Positions 8,021 through 15,792 of a stretch of 64,000 bases of DNA are shown here, in pieces. The notes below the pieces were generated by a model. The model was not told the origin of the DNA. It searched no databases and was given only the letters and a program-made list of their open reading frames with translations. The stretch lies in contig NZ_SFCC01000010.1 of NCBI RefSeq assembly GCF_004214935.1, positions 124,001-188,000 on the forward strand. The letters run 5' to 3'. The position numbers and the translations under genes were made by a program. Source of the DNA: Amycolatopsis suaedae (lineage in GTDB: Bacteria > Actinomycetota > Actinomycetes > Mycobacteriales > Pseudonocardiaceae). Numbering within the stretch: the stretch's first letter is position 1; each line of letters begins with the position of its first letter.

Positions 8021-8038
8021 AGGACACTTTTAGGTCCT
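8021..8038. promoter_or_regulatory. AGGAC-n8-GTCCT dyad upstream of the KAS III gene
   Basis: An AT-rich stretch with AGGAC, eight bases ACTTTTAG and GTCCT lies 31 bp upstream of the leftward KAS III start and 108 bp upstream of the rightward AlkZ-like gene. It could be an operator in the divergent promoter region. Only symmetry and position support this. Confidence 0.3.
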
Positions 8039-8145
8039 ACTACCGGGTATACCGACCAGTTGTGACCGGCCTCTCATTCCGAGGAGTTTTCGGGTTTTTG
8101 TCCGGGTTCGGCGGCGTTGTCGGTGCGGCTGGCTAGCCTGCCTGC

Positions 8146-9240
8146 ATGACGACGCTGAGCCCGCGGGCGCTCAACCGCGCCATGCTGGCCCGGCAACTGC
8201 TGCTGCGGCGCTCGCACCTGGGCGTGCTCGACGCGGTCCGCCACCTCGCCGGGTTGCAGGCCCAGTCGCCGTGGCCGCCGTACTACGCGCTGTGGACGAG
8301 GCTGCACGGATTCCGCCCCGAACAGCTGTCCGAGCTGCTGGTGAACCGCGAGGTCGTACGGATCGTGCTGATGCGCGGCACGGTGCACCTGGTCGACGCC
8401 GCCGACGGCCTGGCGTGGCGGCCGGTGGTGCAACCGCTGCTGGATCGCGACCTGGCGACCAACACCCAGCACGCGGCGAAGGCGGCCGGGCTGGACCTGG
8501 CCGAGGTCGCCGGGCACGCTCGCGAACTGCTCGCCGGCGAACCGCTGACGGCCGGGCGGCTGGGCGAGCGGCTGGCGCTGCGCTGGCCCGGCCGGCCCCC
8601 GTCGACACTGGCCCACATCGCCCGCAACCTGCTGCCGCTGGTCCAGGTTCCGCCGCGTGGGGTGTGGGGCCGGTCCGGTCAGACGACGTACGCGACCGCG
8701 CAGGACTGGCTCGGCAGGCCGCTCGCGCCGCCCGACCCGGCGGCGCTGGTGTTGCGGTACCTGGCCGCATTCGGTCCGGCGAGCGTGCTCGACGTGCAGA
8801 CCTGGTGCGGCCTGACCAGGCTCGGCGAGGTGGTCGAGGGGCTGGACTTGCGGACGTTCCGCGACGAAGCGGGCAGGACGCTGTACGACCTGCCCGACGC
8901 TGACCGGCCGGACCCGGACACGCCCGCGCCACCACGGTTTCTCGGCGGCTTCGACCAGACACTGCTGTCCTACGCGGACCGCACGCGGGTGATCAGCGAC
9001 GAGTACCGGCGGCGGATCTTCACGAAGAACGGGCTGATCCCGCAAGCCGTGCTGTGCGACGGGGTGGTGCGCGGGGTGTGGCGGATCGAGCGGGCCGGGG
9101 ATTCGGCGACGCTGACCGTCACCGAGTTCGCCAGGATGTCCACAAAGGACCGCACGGCACTGACGAGCGCGGGGGCACGGCTGCTGCGCTTCGCCGAACC
9201 GTCCGCCGTTCACGACATCCGGTTCGTGGCGGAGTACTGA
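8146..9240 (+). CDS. AlkZ/YcaQ-like winged-helix protein (HTH_42), possible DNA glycosylase
   Basis: 364 residues from ATG 8146, with a leaderless promoter TAGCCT 8134-8139 six bases upstream. It has the winged-helix repeat architecture of the HTH_42 family, and LAGLQAQSPW contains the Q-x-Q motif (Q38, Q40) that is catalytic in AlkZ interstrand crosslink glycosylases. Other conserved stretches are VLMRGTVHLVDAADGLAWRP split as VLMRGTVHLVD, and FLGGFDQTLLSYADR. Known members remove bulky alkylated or crosslinked purines. Actinomycetes carry many paralogues of undetermined role, so repair activity is likely but not certain. A TetR gene starts 15 bp downstream. Confidence 0.82.
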   Translation: MTTLSPRALNRAMLARQLLLRRSHLGVLDAVRHLAGLQAQSPWPPYYALWTRLHGFRPEQLSELLVNREVVRIVLMRGTVHLVDAADGLAWRPVVQPLLDRDLATNTQHAAKAAGLDLAEVAGHARELLAGEPLTAGRLGERLALRWPGRPPSTLAHIARNLLPLVQVPPRGVWGRSGQTTYATAQDWLGRPLAPPDPAALVLRYLAAFGPASVLDVQTWCGLTRLGEVVEGLDLRTFRDEAGRTLYDLPDADRPDPDTPAPPRFLGGFDQTLLSYADRTRVISDEYRRRIFTKNGLIPQAVLCDGVVRGVWRIERAGDSATLTVTEFARMSTKDRTALTSAGARLLRFAEPSAVHDIRFVAEY

Positions 9241-9255
9241 GGTACGGTTCCGGTC

Positions 9256-9849
9256 ATGCCCAGGCCCAGCGTCGAAGCGGAGCGCCGCGCACAGATCCTG
9301 CGTGCGGCGTGCGCGGTGATCGCCGAGCACGGGTTCGTCAACCTGCGGGTGTCCGACGTCGCCAAGGCGGCAGGGGTCAGCGGCGGCACCGTGCACTACT
9401 ACTTCGACACCAAGCGGGATCTGGTGCACGCCGCCTACGAGTACAACTACCAGCGGTCCCTGGACCGCAGGCGGTGGATGCTCGACACCGGCGAGCAGCC
9501 CGCCGACCGCCTGCGGCTCGTCGTCGACTCGTACCTGCCCGACCAGCCGGAGACGATCGAGGCCTGGAAGGTCTGGGCGGAGCTGTGGTCGCAAGGCATG
9601 CGGGAGCCGGAGCTGCGTCAGCTGCACGAGCGGATGTACGGCGACTGGCGCGGCCTGGTCACCGCGATCGTTCGGGACGGTCAGGCGGCGGGGCAGGTCC
9701 GCGACGGCGACCCGGCCCGGATGGCGAACCAGCTGATCGCCCTCATCGACGGCCTGGCCTGGCAGGTCCTGCTCGGCCCGGCCAGCATGTCGGTCCCGCT
9801 GATGCGCGACCTCTGCCTGGCCTTCGTGAACCAGGACCTGCTGATCTGA
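9256..9849 (+). CDS. TetR-family regulator
   Basis: 197 residues from ATG 9256, behind a leaderless-type TACGGT 9243-9248 seven bases upstream. The N-terminal helix-turn-helix is clear (VSDVAKAAGVSGGTVHYYFDTKRDLV, here split as VSDVAKAAGVSGG and TVHYYFDTKRD). The C-terminal ligand domain is of the BetI type, with EAWKVWAELWSQGMREPELR. It converges on the leftward acyl-CoA operon and could be the repressor of its promoter, where an ACTGA/TCAGT operator-like dyad lies at 14538-14551; that link is inference. Confidence 0.92.
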   Translation: MPRPSVEAERRAQILRAACAVIAEHGFVNLRVSDVAKAAGVSGGTVHYYFDTKRDLVHAAYEYNYQRSLDRRRWMLDTGEQPADRLRLVVDSYLPDQPETIEAWKVWAELWSQGMREPELRQLHERMYGDWRGLVTAIVRDGQAAGQVRDGDPARMANQLIALIDGLAWQVLLGPASMSVPLMRDLCLAFVNQDLLI

Positions 9850-9853
9850 CCAC

Positions 9854-11392
9854 TCAGGCGCCCGCCACGTGCAGCACCGTGGGGCGGTTGGCGGCGAAGG
9901 CCTCGGTCAGCAGGGCGGGCAGCGCCTCCGGGTCGGGGACCGTCACGCCGTGGCAGCCGAGGGAACGGGCCAGTGCGGCGAAGTCCGGGCTGGGCAGGTC
10001 GACGCCGAGCGGCGGGTCGCCCCGCTCGGCCATCTCGGCGCGGATCTCGCCGTAGCCGCCGTTGTCCACGACCACCACCGGCAACGGCAGTTCCAGCGCG
10101 GCCGCCGACGCCAGCTCGGCGACGGTGAACATGATCCCGCCGTCGCCGTGCAGCACCGCGACCCGCGCCGACGGCCTGCCGAGCTTCGCGCCGATCGCGG
10201 CCGGTAGGCCGTAGCCCAGCGTGCCTAGCCCGGTCGGGTACAGGAACGACCCGGGCGTGTACGTCGGCAGGTTGGCCAGTGCGCCGTAGTAACAGACCAT
10301 CGCGCTGTCCGCGGCCAGGATGCCGTCCCGGCCCAGCGCACCCTCCAGCGCCGACAGGATCGGCAGCCACCGCTCGCCCTCCGCCCTGGCCCGCGCCGAC
10401 ACCCGGGCACGCCACTCCGCGGCACGGTCCACAGTGGACACCGAAACGGCTCCGGCGAGCGCACCCAGCGTGGCTGCCGCGTCGCCAACCAGCACGACGT
10501 CGGCACGCGCGTTGGTCACGGCCCGCACCGGGTCGATGTCCAGCCGGATCAGCTTCCCCGGCACGGCCAGCGGGCCGTTCCACAGGTCGGCGGGCGCCAG
10601 CTCGGTCCCGACGGCCAGCAGCACGTCGCAGTCCGCGACGAACTCCGCCGCGTGCTGCAGTCCCGCGCCGACGAAACACGGGTGGTCGGCTGGCAGGATG
10701 CCCTTGCCGTTGGCCGACAACATCACCGGCGCCCCCAACGCGGCGAGCTCCGCCGCGGCGCCCTTCGCACCGCCACCGGCGATCACCCCCGGCCGCCGCG
10801 CGTCCCGCAGCAGGGCGAAGGCCTCCGTGACGTCCGGCCGCGCGACCGGCACCGCGACCGGCTCCACGACGGGAACGTCGGCCACGGCGTCGATCAGGTC
10901 CAGCGGGATCTCCAGATGCCACGGCCGCGGGCGGCCGGCCGACATCTCGGCGAACACCTGCGCGACGGCGACCGGGATCTCCTCGACGCTGGTCACCCGG
11001 TGGCTGCCCGCGGTCACCGCCGCCATCGCCGCCGTCTGGTCCCGGACCTCGTGCAGCAATCCGTTGCCGCGTCCCGGATGCGTGAGCGGTTCGCCCGGCG
11101 AGATCAGCAGCACCGGTACCGAATCCGAGTAGGCCTGGGCGGCGGCGGTGGCCGCGTTCAGGATGGCGGGCCCGCTGGTCGTCAGGCACACGCCCGGCCG
11201 TCCGGTCACCCTGGCGTAGCCGTCGGCCGCGAACCCGGCCCCCTGCTCGTGCCGCGGCGAGACGTGCCGGACACCGTGGCGTCCCAGCTCGGCGTAGATG
11301 CCCAGGTTGTGCGTGCCCGGAATGCCGAACACCAGCTCGACGCCGTGCGCCACCAGCGACCGCACCAGCGCGGCCGCCCCGGTCACGCCCAT
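9854..11392 (-). CDS. ThDP-dependent enzyme, acetolactate-synthase-like (possible 2-oxoacid decarboxylase)
   Basis: 512 residues from ATG 11392; the start overlaps the upstream stop by 10 nt. Three domains of the acetolactate synthase/decarboxylase fold are visible: N-terminal ThDP-activating glutamate E49 in SPRHEQGAGFAADGYARV, a central cofactor-type domain, and a C-terminal pyrophosphate motif HGDGGIMFTVAELASA followed by VVVVDNGGYGEI. Last gene of an acyl-CoA dehydrogenase/acyl-CoA synthetase operon. The setting suggests decarboxylation of a 2-oxoacid feeding acyl-CoA formation, for example in amino-acid breakdown (5-guanidino-2-oxopentanoate decarboxylase is one annotated relative). It is not the biosynthetic IlvB, since no IlvN gene adjoins. 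The substrate is not determined. Confidence 0.8.
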   Translation of the reverse strand: MGVTGAAALVRSLVAHGVELVFGIPGTHNLGIYAELGRHGVRHVSPRHEQGAGFAADGYARVTGRPGVCLTTSGPAILNAATAAAQAYSDSVPVLLISPGEPLTHPGRGNGLLHEVRDQTAAMAAVTAGSHRVTSVEEIPVAVAQVFAEMSAGRPRPWHLEIPLDLIDAVADVPVVEPVAVPVARPDVTEAFALLRDARRPGVIAGGGAKGAAAELAALGAPVMLSANGKGILPADHPCFVGAGLQHAAEFVADCDVLLAVGTELAPADLWNGPLAVPGKLIRLDIDPVRAVTNARADVVLVGDAAATLGALAGAVSVSTVDRAAEWRARVSARARAEGERWLPILSALEGALGRDGILAADSAMVCYYGALANLPTYTPGSFLYPTGLGTLGYGLPAAIGAKLGRPSARVAVLHGDGGIMFTVAELASAAALELPLPVVVVDNGGYGEIRAEMAERGDPPLGVDLPSPDFAALARSLGCHGVTVPDPEALPALLTEAFAANRPTVLHVAGA

Positions 11393-13350
11393 CCCGCTCC
11401 TCCCGTCACCAGCGCGTCCACCGCGACCACGCCGTCGGCGCCGACCCGCACCGGGTTCAGCTCGATCTCGCCCGCGCCGGAGTCCACCAGCGCCCACGAC
11501 ACGGCGGACACCGTGTCCGCCAGCGCCACCAGGTCCAGCGGCGCCCGCCCGCGCCAGCCGTCCAGCAGCGGGTAACAGCGGAGCCTACGCAGCATCGCCA
11601 GCGCCTGCCTGGTGTCCACCGGCCCCAGCTCCACGGTCGTGTCGCGGTACAGCTCGGCTTCCGTCCCACCGGCACCGACCAGCACCACCGGCCCGAACGC
11701 GGCATCCCATCGCGCGCCGACGAGGATCTCCACGGCATCCGGCCGGACGTCCTGCTCCTCCACGACGTAACGCCCCGGCCCGAGCCGCGCGATCATCCCG
11801 GCCAGCGCCTCGGCGACCGCGCCGCCGTCGGCCAGCCCGACGGCCACGCCACCGACGTCGCTCTTGTGCGGCAACCACTCCGCCTTCACCACATAGGGCG
11901 CCCGCAGCCCGGTCACCCGCGGGTGCACGTCGGCGGGCCCGGTCACCGCCACCCCGGCGGGAAACCGCACGCCCGCGGACGCGACCAGCTCACGTGCGGC
12001 CAGGTAGCCGCCGCCGGGCAGCGGCCGCCGTGGTTCCGGCACCGGTGGCGGCACGGCGCCCCTGCCCGCCGCCAGCCGGACCGCCGCCGCCAGCGCGGAC
12101 AGCGCCGCGTCGACCGTCCCGTACACCGGCACCCCGCGCGCCCGCAGTGCCCGGACCGCGGGTGAGCCCGCCGGTCCCATGCTGTGCACCACCACCGGGA
12201 CGCCGGTCTCGGCGACGACCGCGCCAATGTCGTCGGCGACCGCCAGTTCCAGCTCGCCCAGCTCGGGTGTGTCGGTGCCGTAGCTGCCGAAGTACCCGGT
12301 GAGCAGCACGGCGTCGGCCTCGCCGTCCCGCAGCAGGGCGCCGACCGCCCTGGCGTAGCTGGTCAGGTCCTTCTCCCCGGCGCCGTCGAGGTCCACCGGC
12401 GCCCTCGGCACCCGCAGCCCGGCCCGCACCGCGACGTCGGCCCCGATGGCGCCCTGCCCGCCGCTGTCGCCGACGATGGCCAGCCGGTCGCCGACGGCGG
12501 CGGGCGCCTCCAGCAGGAACCGGGCCACGTCGACGGCCTCGGCCGGCGTGGTCACCCGCACCGCGCCTGCGGCCCGGCAGGCGGCGTCGACGACGTCCAC
12601 TGTGGACGTCAGCGCCCCGGTGTGCGAGCGGGCCGCGGCACTGCCCGCGGCACTCGCGCCGACGGTCAGCACCACCACCGGCTTGCCCGCCTCGGTCAGC
12701 CGCCGCAGCGTGTGCACCAGCCGCCTGCCGTCGCCGAAGCCCTCGGCGTAGACGACGACGGCCCGGGTGGCCTCGTGGCTTGCCAGCCCCTCCACCATCT
12801 CGCCCAGCGTCACGTCGGCCTGACCGCCGACCGACACGAACCGCGACACGCCGACGCCCGCGGCGGCCGCGAGCCCGGCCAGCTCCAGCCCGACCTGCCC
12901 GCTCTGCGACACGATGCCCAGCGGTCCGGGCTGGAACCGTCCCCAGGCCAGCTCCAGCCGGGACTGCGCGTCGTAGAGCCCCAGACAGCTCGGCCCGACC
13001 AACCGCGCACCGGCCGCACGTACCCTGGCCGCGAGCCCGGCCGGGTCGGGCACGCCGGCCGTGATCACCAGCAGGCCGCGCGTGCCCAGCGTCAGCGCCT
13101 CGCCGGCGACGTCGTGCACGGCGGTGGCCGGAACAGCGAGCACCACCAGCTCGGGCACCTCGGGCAGCTCACCGAGCCGCCGGTACACCTGGTGTCCCAG
13201 CACCTCGCCGCCCCGGCTGTTCACCAGGTGGACCCGCCGCCTGCCGCTGCCCTCCAGTGCCCCGCGGGCCAGCCAGTGGCCCCACTTCGCCGGGTCCGCG
13301 CTCGCACCGACCACCGCGACCGAGGCGGGGTCGCCGAACACCTCGCTCAT
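11383..13350 (-). CDS. NDP-forming acyl-CoA synthetase, fused alpha/beta subunits
   Basis: 655 residues from ATG 13350, overlapping the acyl-CoA dehydrogenase stop (ATGA). The N-terminal half is a CoA-binding Rossmann domain (DPASVAVVGASADPAKWG) and succinyl-CoA-ligase-like domains with a candidate phosphohistidine region near SAAARSHTGALTSTVD. The C-terminal half is an ATP-grasp module (AAPYVVKAEWLPHKSDVGGV in part). This is the acetate/acyl-CoA ligase (ADP-forming) family, which interconverts acyl-CoA plus ADP with acid plus ATP. Within the operon it probably activates, or gains ATP from, a short or branched acid that the dehydrogenase oxidises. Full length for the fused form; some members instead belong to protein acetyltransferases, but no GNAT domain is seen here. 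Confidence 0.85.
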   Translation of the reverse strand: MSEVFGDPASVAVVGASADPAKWGHWLARGALEGSGRRRVHLVNSRGGEVLGHQVYRRLGELPEVPELVVLAVPATAVHDVAGEALTLGTRGLLVITAGVPDPAGLAARVRAAGARLVGPSCLGLYDAQSRLELAWGRFQPGPLGIVSQSGQVGLELAGLAAAAGVGVSRFVSVGGQADVTLGEMVEGLASHEATRAVVVYAEGFGDGRRLVHTLRRLTEAGKPVVVLTVGASAAGSAAARSHTGALTSTVDVVDAACRAAGAVRVTTPAEAVDVARFLLEAPAAVGDRLAIVGDSGGQGAIGADVAVRAGLRVPRAPVDLDGAGEKDLTSYARAVGALLRDGEADAVLLTGYFGSYGTDTPELGELELAVADDIGAVVAETGVPVVVHSMGPAGSPAVRALRARGVPVYGTVDAALSALAAAVRLAAGRGAVPPPVPEPRRPLPGGGYLAARELVASAGVRFPAGVAVTGPADVHPRVTGLRAPYVVKAEWLPHKSDVGGVAVGLADGGAVAEALAGMIARLGPGRYVVEEQDVRPDAVEILVGARWDAAFGPVVLVGAGGTEAELYRDTTVELGPVDTRQALAMLRRLRCYPLLDGWRGRAPLDLVALADTVSAVSWALVDSGAGEIELNPVRVGADGVVAVDALVTGGAGWA

Positions 13351-14516
13351 CGCTGCCTGATCAACTGCCGTGAGATGACGATCCGCTGGATGTCCGAGGT
13401 GCCCTCCTCGATCTCCTCCAGCTTGGCGTCCCGCATCCACTTCTCCACCAGGAAGTCCTGTGAGTAGCCCCAGCCGCCGAGCGTCTGCACCGCGGCCCAG
13501 GTGCACCACATGGCGTTCTCCGAGCCGACCAGCTTCGCCGTCGCCGCCTCGGCGGTGATGTCCTCACCGGCGTCGAACAGCCGGGCCGCCCGGACGGTCA
13601 GCAAGTGCGATATGTCCACTTTGGACGCCATGTCGGCCAGCCGGAACGCGACCGCCTGGTGCTCGACGATCGGCTTGCCGAACTGTTCGCGCTGGCGGGC
13701 GTAGTCGACGGCGAAGTCGAGCGCCGCCCTGGCCAGCCCGGTGGTGGACGCGCCGATCAGCACCCGGGACGCGTCGAACGTCCGCATCAGGCCGTAGAAG
13801 CCCTGCCCCTCCTCGCCGAGGCGGTTGGCTACGGGGACGCGCACGCCGTCGAGGAAGACCTCGGCGTTGACGATGGCCCGCTGGCCGAGCTTGCGGATCG
13901 GGCTGCCGACGGTCAGTCCCGGCGTGTCCCGGTCGACGACGAACGCGGTGACCCCCTTGGACCGCAGACCCGGGTCGACGGTGGCGAAGATGACGAACCA
14001 CTTCGCGTACGGGGCGTTGGAGATCCACGCCTTCTGCCCGGTGAGGACGTACTCGTCACCATCGCGGACGGCCCTGGTGCGCAGGGCGGCGGCGTCGGAG
14101 CCCACCCCGGGCTCGGTGACGGCCAGCGCGGTCAGCGGCGGGTCGTCGCCGGTCAGTGGCGCCAGCCAGCGCTCCTGCTGCGCGGGCGTGCCCAGTTCGA
14201 GGATCGGGTCGGCGAAGAAGCCGTTGGACGTCAGCAGGTTGCCGATCCCGATGTCGCCGTGGCACAGCTCCTCCTGGACCAGAACCTGCGTGAGCAGGTC
14301 GGTGATCCCGCCGCCGCCGACGGACGACGGCAGCATGAACGCGGTCAGGCCCACCTTGCTCGCGGTGCGCCAGAGGTCGAGCGGGGACTCGGTCTGGGCG
14401 TCGTCGACGGCGCGGGCGACCGGGCGGATCTCCCGCTCGGCGAAGTCGGCGGCGAGTTCGCGGAACTCGCGCTGCTCGGGGGTGAGGTCGAGGGCGTCAC
14501 GAACGGCACGGGGCAT
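13347..14516 (-). CDS. Acyl-CoA dehydrogenase (FadE type)
   Basis: 389 residues from ATG 14516, preceded by GGAG about 8 nt upstream. Conserved FAD and substrate segments are AVTEPGVGSDAAALRTRAV in part, KAWISNAPYAKWFV, the central VDRDTPGLTVG, the DYARQREQFGKPIVEHQAV helix split as YARQREQFGKPI, and the C-terminal QTLGGWGYSQDFLVEKWMRD region with a following EEIEEGTSDIQR containing the glutamate in the usual catalytic position. First gene of the three-gene leftward operon. Chain-length specificity cannot be read from sequence; short or branched chains are suggested by the neighbours. A TetR-type operator dyad lies just upstream. Confidence 0.92.
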   Translation of the reverse strand: MPRAVRDALDLTPEQREFRELAADFAEREIRPVARAVDDAQTESPLDLWRTASKVGLTAFMLPSSVGGGGITDLLTQVLVQEELCHGDIGIGNLLTSNGFFADPILELGTPAQQERWLAPLTGDDPPLTALAVTEPGVGSDAAALRTRAVRDGDEYVLTGQKAWISNAPYAKWFVIFATVDPGLRSKGVTAFVVDRDTPGLTVGSPIRKLGQRAIVNAEVFLDGVRVPVANRLGEEGQGFYGLMRTFDASRVLIGASTTGLARAALDFAVDYARQREQFGKPIVEHQAVAFRLADMASKVDISHLLTVRAARLFDAGEDITAEAATAKLVGSENAMWCTWAAVQTLGGWGYSQDFLVEKWMRDAKLEEIEEGTSDIQRIVISRQLIRQR

Positions 14517-14537
14517 GGCGCGCTCCAGGGTAAATTG

Positions 14538-14551
14538 ACTGACCACTCAGT
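14538..14551. promoter_or_regulatory. TetR-type operator dyad ACTGA-CCAC-TCAGT upstream of the acyl-CoA dehydrogenase operon
   Basis: ACTGACCACTCAGT sits 22 bp upstream of the dehydrogenase ATG, next to a leftward TATAACT that could be its -10 box. Dyads of the form ACTGA-n4-TCAGT are typical of TetR repressors controlling fatty-acid and acyl-CoA genes. The TetR gene at 9256-9849 is the nearest candidate. Confidence 0.5.
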
Positions 14552-14575
14552 TATACTCGGACTCGGGCCGGGACA

Positions 14576-14636
14576 AAAGCTCGTGAAGGCCACCTTCACC
14601 ACGTCAGACGTAATGAAGGTGGCCTTCACGTGCTTT
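14576..14636. repeat. Dispersed 61-bp palindrome, GTGAAGGCCACCTTCAC family
   Basis: Two 29-bp arms (14576-14604 and 14608-14636) pair at 26 of 29 positions around a 3-base centre CAG. Each arm runs AAAGC(A/T)CGTGAAGGCC then ACCTTCA and ACGT. It lies between the start of the acyl-CoA dehydrogenase operon and the 3' end of the hydrolase gene. No T-run follows, so a classical terminator is not evident. It is nearly identical to the copies at 24783, 53157 and 62946. Confidence 0.85.
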
Positions 14637-14652
14637 GGGCAGAACAGGCAGG

Positions 14653-15456
14653 TCAGGCGGTGATGGCGTCCAGCAGGGCGTCGCCGGTGAGCAGCGCCGG
14701 GTCGTTGTGCCCGGCGCCGGCGACCTCGACGACCCGGCTCGGCCCGGCCGCGGCGGCGGCCACCGCGCGGCTCTGCTCGGGTGGCACCAGCGAGTCCTCC
14801 GTACCGAGCACGACGGTCACCGGCACGCGGATCCGCCGGACGTCCTCCGCCACCGGGAAGCGGTCCCACATCAGCAGCCGCACCGGCAGGATCGGGTACT
14901 GCCGCTGTCCGACGGCCGGCAGGTCGGTGAACGGCGAGCGCAGCACCAGCGCCGCGGGCGGCTGCTCGGTGGCCAGCTTCGTGACCAGCGAGCAGCCGAG
15001 GCTCTCGCCGTAGTACCGCAGCCGGTCCGGGCCGTAGCCCGCGCCGGCGAGGAACCGGTGCGCCGCGCGGATGTCCTGGGTCAGCCCCTCCTCGGTCGGG
15101 CTCCCGGGATTGCCGCCGTAGCCGCGGTAGTCGACCAGCAGCACGGCGAACCCGCGAGCGGCCAGTTCCGCCGCCAGCGGTGCGCGAAAGGTCCGGTCGC
15201 CCGCGTTTCCCGGCGCGACGAGGACGGCTCCACGCTCCGGGGTGGTCCTGGCTGGCAGGAACCAGGCACCCAGCTCCAGCCCGTCCGCGGTGTGCAGCAC
15301 GACGTCCCGCGCACCGGCGAGCATCGAGGCGGCGGACGGAACCGGCGCGGTGCTGGGGAGGTAGATCAGCTTGCGCTGGAAGGCGTAGGCGAGGCCGACG
15401 ACGAGGACCACGACCGCGAGCACGCTGCCCACCCAGATCCACACCGGCCGCGCCAC
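14653..15456 (-). CDS. Membrane-anchored alpha/beta hydrolase (ABHD13/BEM46-like)
   Basis: 267 residues from GTG 15456. One N-terminal transmembrane helix (about residues 6-26) is followed by an alpha/beta hydrolase fold: oxyanion region VAPGNAGDR, nucleophile S152 in YGESLGCS, acid D221 in GTEDSLVP and H250 in GAGHND. The pattern with LLVDYRGYGGNPG is that of the BEM46/ABHD13 subgroup, whose bacterial substrates are unknown. The active site would face outside if the helix is an uncleaved anchor. It stands alone between a palindromic repeat and the divergent LuxR regulator. Confidence 0.85.
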   Translation of the reverse strand: MARPVWIWVGSVLAVVVLVVGLAYAFQRKLIYLPSTAPVPSAASMLAGARDVVLHTADGLELGAWFLPARTTPERGAVLVAPGNAGDRTFRAPLAAELAARGFAVLLVDYRGYGGNPGSPTEEGLTQDIRAAHRFLAGAGYGPDRLRYYGESLGCSLVTKLATEQPPAALVLRSPFTDLPAVGQRQYPILPVRLLMWDRFPVAEDVRRIRVPVTVVLGTEDSLVPPEQSRAVAAAAAGPSRVVEVAGAGHNDPALLTGDALLDAITA

Positions 15457-15490
15457 CGGCAGAGTGTGACACGGCTTCTCACTCCGTGCG

Positions 15491-15537
15491 GACCCACACG
15501 TTCACCCGTTCGTGTGGGTCCATCCGTAGGTTTTTTT
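15491..15537 (+). promoter_or_regulatory. 10-bp stem-loop followed by a T7 run upstream of the LuxR regulator
   Basis: GACCCACACG, ten-base loop, CGTGTGGGTC (15491-15520) form a perfect stem; ten bases later comes TTTTTTT (15531-15537). The stem to T-run distance is too long for a classical terminator. In this 336-bp gap between the divergent hydrolase and LuxR genes it might be an attenuator in the LuxR leader or an operator. The rest of the gap shows no gene. Confidence 0.35.
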
Positions 15538-15792
15538 CATGCTTACTTTTGGTCACATTTCGGGTCACACCACCGAGTGACGGGTTACTGAACCGGGTGA
15601 GAGATCGATTCTGGGTACGGTCTGTGAACAATCAACCACAAGACGTCGGCATTGCGGTGACGTACCGTCCCCGGACGGCCCCCCGGCGACGTGAATCCTG
15701 CCCACACGCGAGGTTTACGAGCGTTATCCGGATGCTTACTCTCCCGATCAGCGTGGCGGCCTGCCCCAGCCGCCCGCGTCGAGGAGCGAGCC

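Noticed and set aside
9854..11392. Biosynthetic acetolactate synthase IlvB
   Set aside because: No IlvN partner, and the gene closes a catabolic acyl-CoA operon.
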